Of a DNA stretch of 64,000 nt, positions 40,932 to 52,284 are shown piece after piece. The DNA comes from Odontesthes bonariensis (Eukaryota; Chordata; Actinopteri; Atheriniformes; Atherinopsidae). How positions within the stretch are numbered: position 1 is the first letter of the stretch; the number at the start of each line of letters is the position of its first letter. Under the pieces are notes generated by a model. The model did no database searches, was not told where the DNA came from, and was given only the letters and a program-made list of their open reading frames with translations. The DNA lies in the NCBI RefSeq assembly GCF_027942865.1, contig NC_134509.1, forward strand, positions 16,022,017 to 16,086,016, written 5' to 3'. Made by a program: the position numbers and the translations under genes.

Positions 40932-42287
40932 AACAACATTCATTGAAAATGTATTGTAATTCTTTTTCTCAAACTGAGCACTTAGATGCATGTCTGACAT
41001 ATCTAAAATAAGGATGTTCTTGTTCATTTTTAAGGTTTTCAGTCCAAGAAAATGTTCAAGAGATATACTGTCACACAAAGGACTTTTAAATAAAACCTCA
41101 TTTTACAGTGTTTTTATTCACATTTATTTTCTTACAAATTCTAAGTTAAGATTTGTTGGAGTTACAACTACGTTAGTGCCTTACTCTAAATGATACAGCA
41201 GACTTTTTATAGACCTTAATAATGCGTGTCAGATGCACTGCATCTACATACTTCATCATACAAGTTTCATTCATGCGGTATGGGTGTCACAAATATGTTT
41301 TAATTTGACGAGAAGGTGATAAACCCCAGAGGTTTCAGCTGCAGGGTGTACAGAGGTTAGTGAGGCAGAGAAAGAGGGTGGGATATACTAAGTGCGGGTT
41401 TATTGGTTCAGAGGTCAAACTGAAATGAGTAGCTAGGAGTTGACAATGTTTATGATTGTTTGTTTAACTGCCTGTTTGAATTATTAATCTATTGGTGAGT
41501 GGGAAGCAACAATGAGATAGCTGTCTAGAAAAAACACCAGGTGAAGAAGAAAAAAAGAAAAACTAGAAAGCTGCAAGCAGCTGTAGGCGGGACCGAGGTG
41601 TGCGTACGTTGGGATGTGCAAACGTTGGGCATGCGCTGGACGCCGTAGTCGCGCAGCTCTGCCCACACGCACGATACCCTCTGCGTACGTACGAGCACAT
41701 AATAACCCCAATGCGGAGGGGTTTTTGAAAATTTCTAGGGGGCGCCACTGAGCCATTTTGATCCGCCCACACACGATACCCTTTACATACGTACGAGGTT
41801 GACAGGGTGGACGTGTGTGCCAAGTTTCTTGACCTTGAGATGATGGATGATGATAAGGCTTTCAAATCACAAACGCCATCACACGATTTTCACCGCCTGG
41901 CCACGCCCACACCATTCAGAGTTTGGAAAAGATTCTCAAGATTTTTATTCCCCCCATGTCTTAAGAATAACCTGGCCAAGTTTGGAGTTTGTAGCATTAA
42001 ATATGTAGGAGGAGTCCAATCAAATGCGGTGTGGAAAAAAAAGACGTTTCCAACCACCAGCAGGTGGCGCTATAGGTGGATGTCACTATGATAATATGTA
42101 CACGTTCAGGCTGGGTCCAGCATTCACCGTATGAAGTTTGGGACAGATTGGATAATGTATGTGGGAGTTATAAGCGACTTCATTTTTTGTGGCGAGTGAC
42201 TCTGAGTCATCAAACTTTGAGAAGTCACCATGGCCACGCCCTTTAAGTTTTGAAAAAGTTGTCCAATGATTTTTTTCCCCCCATGTC

Positions 42288-42834
42288 TTAAAGGCGGGGT
42301 AGGAGATCTTTTTCTGGAACATTTTTTTACATATTGCTTGAAATACTCTTCACACCCCCATTGCAACCAATTAATTAAATGTTTTGACACAAATATGAAA
42401 AGTTTTAGTGGCCTCTAGAACGTACAATCTAGGAAAAACAGTATCCAATCATTGTGAACGGTCCGTTCACAATGACAGTCTATCAAACTGCAATCTGCTC
42501 CTCCCTCCCCCTCCTTCCCCCTGTGCGCGCACCCTGCTCCGTGAACGAATTACACGTTCAGAAGCTTGGCAGGAAGCTAAACTAGAGCCAGCTTGGCTAG
42601 CACCTAGCATTATTAAACGTATAGTTAGCATATCCTAAATACTAAAATACGGCAACGATCGATGCTTGCTGTCAGAACAGTGCTCATGCACCTTCGTGCT
42701 CGTGCACGTTCATGTACTCTAGAGGCGTGCCTTCGGGGGGAAAGTGAAGAAAAGGGTTGGGACTTTTTACCTGTGTAGTTTCAAAATGCAGCTTCGCTGG
42801 ACTCAAAATCCAGGATCTCCTACCCTACCTTTAA
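42288..42834. mobile_element. 539-bp MITE-like insertion flanked by TTAA
   Basis: The element at 42292-42830 has inverted ends AGGCGGGGTAGGAGATC and AGGTAGGGTAGGAGATC, and TTAA on both sides (42288-42291 and 42831-42834). The same site is empty in the sister copy at about 47061-47064 (catgtcttaagagtaacctg), so the insertion and the TTAA duplication can be read directly. TTAA is used by piggyBac-like and Kolobok-like transposases. No coding sequence was seen, so the element is non-autonomous. Confidence 0.85.
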
Positions 42835-43030
42835 GAGTAACCTGGTCAAGTTTGAAGTCTGTCGCATTAAATCTGTAGGACAAGTTCGATCATATGCAAG
42901 GCGTGGAATCGGGCAAAAATGGCACCAAAATGCACCTTCCATCCAAAATGGCCGCCTCCCTGTGGACGTGGGACCATGGCGGCCTGAGACTTTTTTGTGC
43001 GTCTGGGCATGATGAGCAACAATAAGAAAC

Positions 43031-43074
43031 AGTACAGATACAATAGGGTCCTTGCAGTTTCACTGCTCGGTCCC
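43031..43074 (-). repeat. Helitron terminal motif, copy 1
   Basis: About 45 bp ending (plus strand) in gtttcactgctcggtccc. It marks the right boundary of the first noncoding unit. Further copies are at 44364-44408, 44419-44463 and 47471-47515. Confidence 0.85.
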
Positions 43075-43460
43075 GAATTAAATCTGTAGGAGGAGTTAGA
43101 TAAAATGCGAGTTGTGGAAAAAAAAGACGTTTCCGACCACCAGCAGGTGGCGCTGTAGGTGGATATCACTATTTTATATGTGCGTGTTCAGGCTGGGTCC
43201 AGCAATCACCGTATGAAGTTTGGGACAGATTGGATAATGTATGTGGGAGTTATAAGCGACTTAATTTTTTGTGGCGAGTGATGGCGAGTCATCAAACTTT
43301 GAGGTGTCGCCACGCCCACACCCTTTAAGTTTTGAAAGAGTTTCCCCATGAATTTTTCCTCCCATGTCTGACGAGTAACCTGGCCAAGTTTGAAGTCTGT
43401 AGCATTAAATCTGTAGGACGAGTTTGATCTTATGCAAGGCGTGGAATCGGGCAAAAATGG

Positions 43461-44071
43461 CACCAAAACTAGCCTGGCGACGCCATCCTACGTACTTCCG
43501 CCCAAAGATTTTGGCTCCGCACATAGTCTGGCCAAATCCCCCTACCTCGGTTCGCTCAGTGTTTTGCCAATCAGCAAACAGTTGCGAGTGGTGACGCAGA
43601 ACTCACGCGCGGAATCCATTGTAGTCCATATTATTGTAGTTCAACCGCAGCGGAAATAAACATGGCGACGGAAGAACGCTAGAAGCTATCCATGAAGTTG
43701 TCTCAACTCTGGAGAGCATTATACAATTAAAACGAGAGCAAGAGGAATGCCTCGTCAATTTTGTTAGTGGCAAGGATGTCGTAGCTCTCCTTCCAACTGG
43801 CTTTGGGAAAAGTTTGATTTATCAAATGGTACCGGTATAATGAAAGCGGATGTGGGAAGCGTGATTCGCGAGCTAGAGCCTCGCGAGAGTAAGCATGAAC
43901 CTCGGCGCATAACCTACGTCCTTTCTAAACATTACTGATTGGTTAAGGGAACTCCAATGAATTTAAGTTGCTGAGTAAGGTCCCACCCTCCATGGAAACA
44001 GATTCCTATTGGGTTTTTCCAGACTGTTTGACGGAGTCAACAGTCGGCTTTCGCCCAGGCTACACCAAAAC
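43461..44071 (+). mobile_element. 593-bp transposon with 9-bp target duplication and helicase fragment
   Basis: The element at 43470-44062 has short inverted ends (TAGCCTGG / CCAGGCTA), flanked by a 9-bp direct repeat caccaaaac (43461-43469 and 44063-44071). The paralogous unit near 42920 shows the uninterrupted site. Inside, the plus strand reads a RecQ-like helicase start, with QLKREQEECLVNFVSGKDVV followed by a Walker A motif LLPTGFGKS (about 43720-43830), cut off soon afterwards. It appears to be an internally deleted derivative of a larger transposon encoding or carrying an SF2 helicase. The superfamily is not determined. Confidence 0.75.
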
Positions 44072-44363
44072 GCACCTTCCATCCAAAATGGCCACCTTCC
44101 TGTGGACGTGGGACCATGGCGGCATGAGACTTTTTTGTGCGTCTGGGCATGATGAATGAGTGTACCGAATTTCGTCATCCCACGTGAAACTAATCCTATT
44201 GCGGGGACCATTTTTAAGCATTATAGGGGGCGCTACAGAGTCAATGAGCGACTCCCAAAAATATAAAGTTTAGATTCTTTCATGTCGTCAACTGGCAGGT
44301 GGCGCTCGCAAAATTTCCTGAGTTTTCGCATACCTTTTGCAAAGAATAAGAAAGAAGAAGAAA

Positions 44364-44463
44364 CCTTACAGATACAATAGGGTCCTTGCAGTTTCACTGC
44401 TCGGTCCCTAATAATAAACCTTACAGATACAATAGGGTCCTTACAGTTTCACTGCTCGGTCCC
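44364..44463 (-). repeat. Helitron terminal motif, copies 2 and 3 in tandem
   Basis: Two copies (44364-44408 and 44419-44463) separated by 10 bp. The second abuts the end of the Rep fragment. They differ by one base (ccttgcag against ccttacag). Confidence 0.88.
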
Positions 44464-46775
44464 TAACTAGTCATCCACATATTTTGAGAGGTGACATCCT
44501 GTGATGCAGCCCTCTGTCTTAAAATGCTCAACGGTAAACTCATCCTCACAATATTATCCCCTGTGGGCACAAAGACGACTTTCCTTGAACATTCCTTTAA
44601 GTGCATATTTGTTAGTCTATAAACTGCTTCTTGTGCACTAACATCTCTGTTATGCAAGTACACAGTACCTAGATTTTTTAAGGCCTCCTTTGCACTAAGA
44701 TTGCCCTCTTTGAATGCCTCTCTTTGGGCATTGCTCAACAGCAGCCCCATCTCCCTTTCTGCCTTAGAAATATAGGAGATGATGTACACAACACATGCAT
44801 ATGCATCCACAACGTACTGGATGTCTATTAGCATTCCAGCATTTCAAGAGGGACTTACGATACTGATTAATCCACGACTCCTTAACATCCCTTTTTAAAA
44901 CAACTTCTGTCTTCTTGCCAAGACGTTTATACGCCGACTCAAAAATGTCCTGATTCATGCGTAAAGCATCAAACAACTGCTGTACACTTTCAAAACTACC
45001 ATCGTTCAATGCCTTCTTAACGCTTGTTAAAATGTCATCAGCATGCTCTGCCTTCATCTCCCACCTGTTCTCTCCATGCTTTTCACATGTTGCATCCGTC
45101 GCATTTTCCTGACACTTGCAGACTGGTTCTACTCGCTTACGACTGATGAACGTGCGTGCAGATACTGGTCGAGGAAAATTGAAACGACACGTTGTATTCC
45201 TCTTTTTGCACGACTTTGAGTGGCGAGTGGAATGTTGTTGTACAGATGTGATAATGTCCAATAATGTGTCATCATCTGCTGGTAGTTCACATGTTACATA
45301 TTTGTCAATAAACTGAACTCTTCGTCACTGTTCCTGTCAATTAACGGAGCGTTCTCGATCCAGAACAAACAATGGACATGTGGGGAACCACGCTGCTGAA
45401 ACTCGACCCTATAAAAGTAGTCAATTATTTTACCCATCGGATTGCATGGAGACATCAACACCTTTAAAAAACAATGCCACCAAAAGTCAAACATCCTAGC
45501 TGCAGTTACTGGATTCTGCCGCAACAGCTCACACTTATCAGCCCACTCCAACTCTTCAGCTGTCGGCGTTCTTCCAGCCTGTCGCAAAGCGCTATCAAGC
45601 AGATTTTGCCAACGCAGATCAGCTGAAGAAAAGGAACAAAACCAAGTGGGAACGCCTAACTGACGAACACAAGCTAACAGGTTACTCTGCGCTCCCTGCC
45701 AGTACACTGGGGTTCCTCTAATAGGTTTCAAAAACCGATAGCCATCATCACATGCCAACAACTGTTTCAACCCATCGTCTTTATTCGTTTGAACAATGTT
45801 TGCTGGAACACATGTCACTGGGCCATGTACTCCATTTTGTCCACCTTTGGGCAAAGCTAACATCTTCATAAACGGTATATGTAGCGCAATCAAATGCTGT
45901 TCTAAACTCTTCAAACAGGCCAGTTCTGCTGGAATGGGACACACAGTCAAATTGTTTCCTGCAGATTCAGCCGGTTCCTGTCCTCTGAGTATCTTACTTT
46001 GACAGGTGTAACAGATCGAAAGCTTCCCTCTAGGTATGTCAACCAAGTGACACGGCATCTCACAACTGGCATCACATTTGTGCAGATAATGGTCAGTAAT
46101 GCACTTTGCAGCTACAGCACCTACAGCTCCAGTTTTATTATAATCTTCCCTTTTACAGGTTAAAACCTGATGCCTAAACAGCAATCTGTGGCAAACACAA
46201 CACACAAAATCTGGTCCATCTCTGACTTTATCTAAAAGCTGCTGCATAACAAAGTCAAATTGCAGGCGCTTTTCTTTCAACTGCTGCCTATTCAGCTTCA
46301 TACCTGCTGCAACACGCTGTTTATATTCAACATTTGCATACTGTGTTCTACTCAGTTCCTTCTTCTTGGCTTGATACGTGACATTAGTCCTGTACATGTT
46401 CTTACTCAGTTCCTTCTTCTTGGCTTGATACATGACATTAGTCCTGTACATGTTCTTACTCATTTCCTTCTTCTTGGCTTGATACATGACATTAGTCCTG
46501 TACATGTTCTTACTCATTTCCTTCTTCTTGGCTTGATACAAAACATTAGTCCTGTACATGTTCTTACTCATTTCCTTCTTCTTGGCTTGATACCTGACAT
46601 TAGTCCTGTACATGGTTTTACTCATTTCCTTCTTCTTGGCTTGATACCTGACATTAGTCCTGTACGTGGTCTTACTCATCTCCTTCTTCTTGGCTTGATA
46701 CGTGACATTAGTCCTCAAGATTTTTATTCCTCCCTCGCTTAAGAATAAGCTGGCCAAGTTTGGAGCTGTTACCAT
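44463..46775 (-). pseudogene. Helitron Rep (HUH/Y2) gene fragment, two frameshifts, no helicase
   Basis: Three consecutive reading frames form one Helitron replication initiator. The first (46775-45294) has a Cys/His-rich zinc-finger-like region (VCCVCHRLLFRHQ, CYTCQS) and the Rep core FQQRGSPHVHCLFW with the HVH metal-binding motif near residue 466. The match continues after a frameshift near 45320 (QFIDKYVTCELP, KTEVVLKRDVKESWINQY) to about 44840. A second frameshift leads to [20 protein letters not shown], containing the paired tyrosines (Y-I-I-S-Y) of the Y2 nuclease followed by KAEREMG. The reading frame ends at NMWMTS where the 45-bp terminal motif begins; the C-terminal helicase of an autonomous Helitron is missing. 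The gene is therefore dead. The N-terminus carries seven tandem 18-residue repeats. Confidence 0.9.
46338..46715 (-). repeat. Seven 54-bp tandem repeats inside the Helitron Rep gene
   Basis: Seven in-frame copies of an 18-residue unit of the form RTNVxYQAKKKEMSKxMY. Variation falls mainly at position 5 (T, R, L, M) and within the terminal SKxMY. The repeat gives a long open frame on the opposite strand as well, which is a shadow. It is Lys-rich and could be a DNA- or RNA-contacting region (inference). Confidence 0.92.
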
Positions 46776-47470
46776 AAAATCTGTAGGATGAGTTAGATAA
46801 AATGCGAGTTGTGGAAAAAAAAGACGATTACAACCACCAGTAGGTGGCGCTATAGGTGGATGTCACTATGATAATATGTCCACGTTCAAGCTGGGTCCAG
46901 CATTCACCGTATGGAGTTTGGGACAGATTGGATAATGTATGTGGGAGTTATAAGCAACTTAATTTTTTTGTGGCGAGTGATGGCGAGTCATCAAACTTTG
47001 AGGTGTCGCCACGGCCACGCCCTTTGAGTTTTGAAAAAGTTTCCCCATGAATCCCCCCCCCATGTCTTAAGAGTAACCTGGCCAAGTTTGAAGTCTGTAG
47101 CATTAAATCTGTAGGACATGTTCAATCATATGGAAGGCGTGGAATCAGTCAAAAATGGCACGAAAACGCACTTTCCATCCAAAATGGCCACCTTCCTGTG
47201 GACGTGGGACCATGGCGGCATGAGACTTTTTTGTGCGTCTGGGCATGATGAATGAGTGTACCGAATTTCGTCGTCCTACGCGAAACTAACCCCATTGCGG
47301 GCACCATTTTTAAGCATCGTAGGGGGGCGCTACAGAGTCAATGAGCGACTCCCAAAAATATAAAGTTTAGATTCTTTCATGTCGTCGACTGGCAGGTGGT
47401 GCTCGCAAAATTTCCTGAGTTTTCGCATACCTTTTGCAAAGAATAAGAAGACGGAAGACGGAATAATAAT

Positions 47471-47515
47471 CCTTACAGATACAATAGGGTCCTTGCAGTT
47501 TCACTGCTCGGTCCC
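47471..47515 (-). repeat. Helitron terminal motif, copy 4 (outer boundary)
   Basis: The outermost copy. To its right the similarity to the other units ends, so about 47515-47518 is taken as the boundary of the composite. Confidence 0.8.
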
Positions 47516-47518
47516 TAA

Positions 47519-48732
47519 TAAACGGTGAGCTCTGACAGTTCACATAGTGTATATGAAGTTATCATTTGGAGGCAAAACAAATCCTGTTGCAATTATCAAC
47601 ATCTTGGAACTTTTCTGATATTTGATGAAGGGCGAACCTGATTGTGTCAGTCTGCGTCCAGTAAAAGCTGATGATCAAAGTCCTCAAAGACAAGAAAAGT
47701 ATTAACAACTGACCAGGTAGACTTGGACTCAGCGACTGTAAATCCCCATAAAGTTTAAGCCTGGAGTTAATTTACAGACTCCTAATCAACCAGGCAACAG
47801 TGTCAGACTTTTGACACCTGTACAGATTTGCACAAGTTGAGATAAATATCATTATCAATGTCATTATTATTATCAACCTTTATTTGTACAGGAAATCTCA
47901 TTGAGACACTGAGTCTGCTTGCTTTCCGAGCAGGTTAGAGATTAATGTACTTGATCAATCACTACACCATACAAACAAAAAATGGCAATGCTCTCTAAAT
48001 ACAAATTCTACTCCAAAACAGTTGACATATTTGTAGCTATTTTGAGATGTTCATTTAAGTTTGTTTTCATGAACTCTAAAGCAACAGCAAAATTGTTTAG
48101 TAGCATTATGCTGGAAATATGTCAGATTTCTGTTGATAATAACAAACAAAATAGCAAATCTTCAGAGAGGGTTATATTTCATATATTCAGTCATTACTGT
48201 TTGATCACAAAAGCCACATCTGTACCTTTTTCTATCATGATCCTGACCACACCACAGATTTGATGATGCAAATCTCAAGCCTGCCGTGCAATGTCTTATT
48301 ACAAAATCTTTGATATTTTGTAGACCTGTGCCAGCTCAATTTCACATCAGAGGTGCAGAACAGGAGTTTCTGTATGGGTTTCTCAATGTGCTCGCTACTG
48401 AATACAGACATGTTTAAACCTCCAGTCCACGCAAAAATGCTTTCATTATTGTTTGCTAATTTGAGATGTTTTACTATCACTGTGCATAGTTTGAAACTAG
48501 TGAGCTGTTTCATGGTCACCTACTCTGCAATTACCCCTGTGCTAATGTTCGTGCAATGAAAACTAGCTTGAAAAATAATTCTCACGGTTCAATATTTATA
48601 TTTCTGAGTTTACATACACAGCCTACAGTATTTATTTCATTTAAAGTACTGCTATTAAGTTCAAAAGCACATTTTCATAAGGCCATGCACAGAACCGTAG
48701 GCTATATTTGTTTCTAATGTAAATTAATAAAC
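47519..48732. other. Intergenic, no gene recognised
   Basis: AT-rich. A stretch near 47872-47916 (cctttatttgtacaggaaat then ctcattgaga) resembles the 3' tail of a common fish LINE/SINE family. No coding signal. Confidence 0.4.
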
Positions 48733-48920
48733 GGAGCAGTCAGTGGCGTAGTGGGTTAAGCAGCCGCCCCATGTACAGAGGCTACAGTCCTCGCTGCAGC
48801 TGGCCCCAGTTCGAGTCCCGCACCAGGCGGCCCTTTGCTGCATGTCTCCCCCCTCTCTCTGCTTCCTGTCTCTCTCCAACTGTCCTATCAATAAAGGCAT
48901 ATAAAGCCCCCCCCAAAAAA
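48733..48920 (+). mobile_element. tRNA-derived SINE
   Basis: Contains an A-box-like TGGCGTAGTGG and a B-box-like AGTTCGAGTCC at the spacing of an internal RNA polymerase III promoter. A pyrimidine-rich body, ending aataaaggcatataaagccc with a C/A-rich tail, follows. A 7-bp repeat aataaac flanks it (48726-48732 and 48928-48934), probably the target-site duplication. It is not a functional tRNA, because there is no cloverleaf 3' half. Confidence 0.75.
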
Positions 48921-48934
48921 GTAAATGAATAAAC

Positions 48935-50500
48935 AATGAAGGTCAGCTGAACTTTACCTTTATTTTATTTGAAATATCATTTGTGTTGAAAAAGTGTGCA
49001 TAACCCTATTCAGACAGATATGTGTGTGTGTTCAATAATTTCTTTGTTTAAACTGATGTTTCGCCCTCGATTTAAATGGAGATTTAAAGGTATGAAGATT
49101 CCCAACATGCCAAACCAGAGGGCAACAAAATCAGTAGTGTTCCTGTTATAAACAACCCAAATCACATTTATTTGTTTCCGTGTGGTCATTCATTATGGAG
49201 AATGTTTTGTTAGTCTTATCTCCTCATGCCAGTGCCGGTTTCGGAGTCCGGTTTTAGTAAATTTATGTGGCAAACTGTCTACAAGAATCAGAAGCTATTT
49301 ATTAAACATGATCCTTTCTACAAAGTAATAGAAACAAACTATCATGCTGAGCTTTAAGCCATGATGGCATTAGGTTCCACTTCACAAACATAGTCAGTAT
49401 TGCTGTCCCCTAGTGTCAGTCACGGACAACTGCCTAAAATGCAGTTGAATCCTCGTGATATCTGTTAACACTTGCTGGTCTCGCACTCACAAACAGTCAT
49501 GACGCTGAAATAGATAAACATTTTATCGGAACAAATAAGACATTTACCTTTATTATAAGAGATTATATTTGTAGTGCACTGTCACATTACCTTGATTAGA
49601 CATTGAACTAAGAAAAAGTTGTCAACCATAAACAATGCGTTTCTATTGTTGCAGCCTACATGCTGCACGACTGTAGCATACAGTCTATCACATTGCAGCT
49701 GGATCACAGACATTTTACAGCACATCAACATCTGGACTGAGATGGTCTCTCGGTGCATGCTTTAACTTGTGGGCGTTTTCTGACATCTGTCGACAATGTC
49801 CTGCTATGTTTTGACATTTAAAGCTGCACTAATCAATATTTAAATATCAGTAATGGATCAAATGTCTAGCATCTCATATCTGTTTGGTCTACACAAACAA
49901 CAGACAGACAGAGAGCAGCTGTAATGCTCTGGTTTCTGTTTCATTAATTTTGCAGCACAGAAGTTGTAACCTGCAACGTGAGATCAAATTTTCTCCTTTA
50001 CTCAATAACAGATATACCATTCGAGTTCAACCGCATAAATGTAGATAATTGTGGAAAGTCATTTTTTTTTGTGAAAGAAGCCCCTGGTCAGCACAATAGA
50101 GCCCCAAAACAAAATATGGGGAAAAAAAAATATTAGACATAGCATTTGTCAGGTGGTGAGAAAAACAACTCCAGGCTAAATCAAGGCTGAGTGGATTAAC
50201 AACAACTTTTATTTGATTTTAGTGTCAGCGTTGTGTTTTTTTAGATTCTCAACATCTACAAGCGACAAAACATCCATCAGTGTAGCCTTCACATAACCTT
50301 TGTATATTCTGCCGCTGTTACAAAATAAGAAATATGAGAGTTAAAATGACACGGAATTGCCCTCTTTCCACTGGCTCCATGTCTGCGTCCACATCATCTT
50401 TATCATAAAACATCATTTCCCAGAGTGCTTTACGGGGAACAGCCCAGCGTGAGAGTTTGTGCGCTCTGGGACGCACTGGGTGTGGTCCGTATAACCAGAG
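48935..50500. other. Upstream region of anxa5
   Basis: No gene or repeat family was recognised over about 1.5 kb. Any distal anxa5 regulatory elements would lie here. Confidence 0.4.
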
Positions 50501-50506
50501 AGTCTC

Positions 50507-50513
50507 TATAAAA
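50507..50513 (+). promoter_or_regulatory. anxa5: TATA box of anxa5
   Basis: TATAAAA placed to give a start site near 50535-50540, about 110 bp before the first GTAAGT donor (50645). A TATA box with a short noncoding first exon fits the gene model downstream. Confidence 0.65.
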
Positions 50514-50536
50514 CGGCTGTGGAATAACACACTCAC

Positions 50537-50644
50537 TTATCCGAGTGGGCTTCCTTTCCCTCCTCTTCTTTTCCTCTCTTCTTCTCTCGTCGCCGGATCT
50601 CTCCGCCTGCTCAGTGAGCTTCATCTGACGGCTGCTGCTCAGCG
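50537..50644 (+). other. anxa5: anxa5 noncoding exon 1 (approximate start)
   Basis: Pyrimidine-rich leader ending gctgctgctcagcg at a GTAAGT donor. It splices to exon 2 (50948-50991), whose last three bases are the ATG. The start is estimated from the TATA box. Confidence 0.6.
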
Positions 50645-50988
50645 GTAAGTTTCCATCACGACTAACTTAAAGAAAACCTTTAGAAATGCGTCGCTGCGTC
50701 AGCCAGGTGAGAGCAGACAGAGCTGTGGGCAAAAAAAAAAAAAAAAAAAAAAAACCCACACATACTCACAAAGAGAGAAATCTGATCCGGGAGGAAAATT
50801 TGACAGCTGCTAGACTGGAGAACAGAGAGCAGGAAAGTTGGTTAAAGCTGACAACAGAAACACTTTCTGAAAAAATGTTTGCGTCAAAAAAATACGTATG
50901 AAAATAACGTTTTGACTTCTCTCGTAACCTTTCTTTGTTTTCTGTAGACCTCTCTCTCACCGTCGAAAAATCTTCCAAGACTGTCAAA

Positions 50989-52239
50989 ATGGTAAGTCAT
51001 TTGCATGTTACCCATTTCTGAGCTCATCTTTTTAAAGGAACAGAGTCACCGAGGAACTGGTGTTCGCTTATCAAATTAATTAGGCCGAAGTCTAGAATAA
51101 AAAATCTATGCAAATGTCTGACTGATTAGATTTAACCCTCTGAAGTCAAAGACAACGCCCACTCCTCTCCTTAACATATAAAGCTCTGATTGTTAAAAAA
51201 AAAAAAAAAATCTCGGTCTAATTCACTTTTCATTTGTTTTTTTTTTTGGTTTTTTAAAGTTTGGAATAAACATTCCAGCTTTTTATGTTCTTTAAATGTG
51301 TGCCCGGAAATATGGCAGTGCATGTCTTTGAGATGAGGAAAACAGTACTGTGGTTCAATGAAGTAACTTCTAATCAGGTGGATTTTGACACAGACGTTGT
51401 AAAAGGAGCATTTTCACTCTTTAAACCATTAAGGTTTGACCAGTTTCCATGAGAGTATGGGTGTGTTGGCGCATGCTTGCTGGGCTGTTAAGAGGTTTAG
51501 TTTGGGGAAGTCTGGAAGTTTAGTGTATGACTCATGTGGGCTCTGCTCCAGTCGGGTGGGCCTCTGTTGTCTCTCCACCTCTTTCTGCCTTTAATACTTT
51601 CATTTCCACATCTGGCTTGGAGTTGATGGCCACCCTCCCTCTCTTAAGGGGAAATCAGTCCTCCTTCTCCTCGGCAGGGTTGGAGTTACAACACCAGTAA
51701 AAGACAGACAAAAACTGCTGATACTTCTAAAAGACCTCAGTTGTGATTGTATATTTTTTATATCTCAGTCTGAGGCCATAAATGTAATCTCTTCTTAGGA
51801 TGACATAAGTCTAAATAAGTAATTGTTGGACAAGTTTTCCCACTCAGGGCTTTTGTGTGATTTTCCTCTGTGCTGCCGACATGAATGCTATAAAAACACA
51901 TCAGTGAACCACAGTGCTTCCTGGCTACAGTGCACGTGGGCAATGTAGTTTATTTTGAATAAACCTTGAGTGGTGTATAGCAGACAATGCTGCTGCTGTA
52001 AACGGTTAATTACAGCACATAATGCCTGCCAGAAATTAGGCCACGACAAAGAGGCTGGTTATTCCTGTTTGAGCGGCATTTGTAAAAACACTGCGCCTCC
52101 CACATGTTGTTGTAGTTTGCTGAGCCATTCTTAAAGAGCTCGACTGGACTCATGATCTAATCTTGAGGTTTTACATCTTTCTGAAAGTTTGGGTTTGAAA
52201 CCGGAGCTGTAAACTGGATTTAAAAAGTGCCGGGGAATT

Positions 52240-52284
<45 letters not shown>

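Larger units (their letters stand above)
39721..41562. other. uchl1 upstream intergenic region, repeat-bearing
   Basis: No gene was recognised. It contains an interspersed-repeat tail near 40070-40168 and a 133-bp tandem duplication at 40667-40931; the remainder is AT-rich. Confidence 0.5.
41563..47515 (-). mobile_element. Helitron-like composite (three noncoding units plus Rep fragment)
   Basis: The composite comprises noncoding units 41563-43074, 43075-44463 and 46716-47515 sharing long near-identical stretches (for example ggacagattggataatgtat and gtggacgtgggaccatggcg), with a minus-strand Helitron Rep fragment between the last two. Four copies of a 45-bp motif (GGGACCGAGCAGTGAAACTG as read on minus, then GCAAGGACCC) end the units. 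At the other extreme the minus strand has a small hairpin (AGCTGC-TT-GCAGCT, 41569-41582) followed by CTAG and then T, the expected 3' terminus of a Helitron. A typical 5' TC terminus was not identified. Two DNA transposons have inserted into it. Rolling-circle elements commonly form such arrays. Confidence 0.75.

Noticed and set aside
46260..46742. Plus-strand 160-residue ORF with LLLGLI repeats
   Set aside because: It is the antisense shadow of the 54-bp tandem repeats in the Helitron Rep gene.
48733..48920. tRNA gene
   Set aside because: A- and B-box-like motifs are present but there is no acceptor stem or cloverleaf, and the tail is SINE-like.
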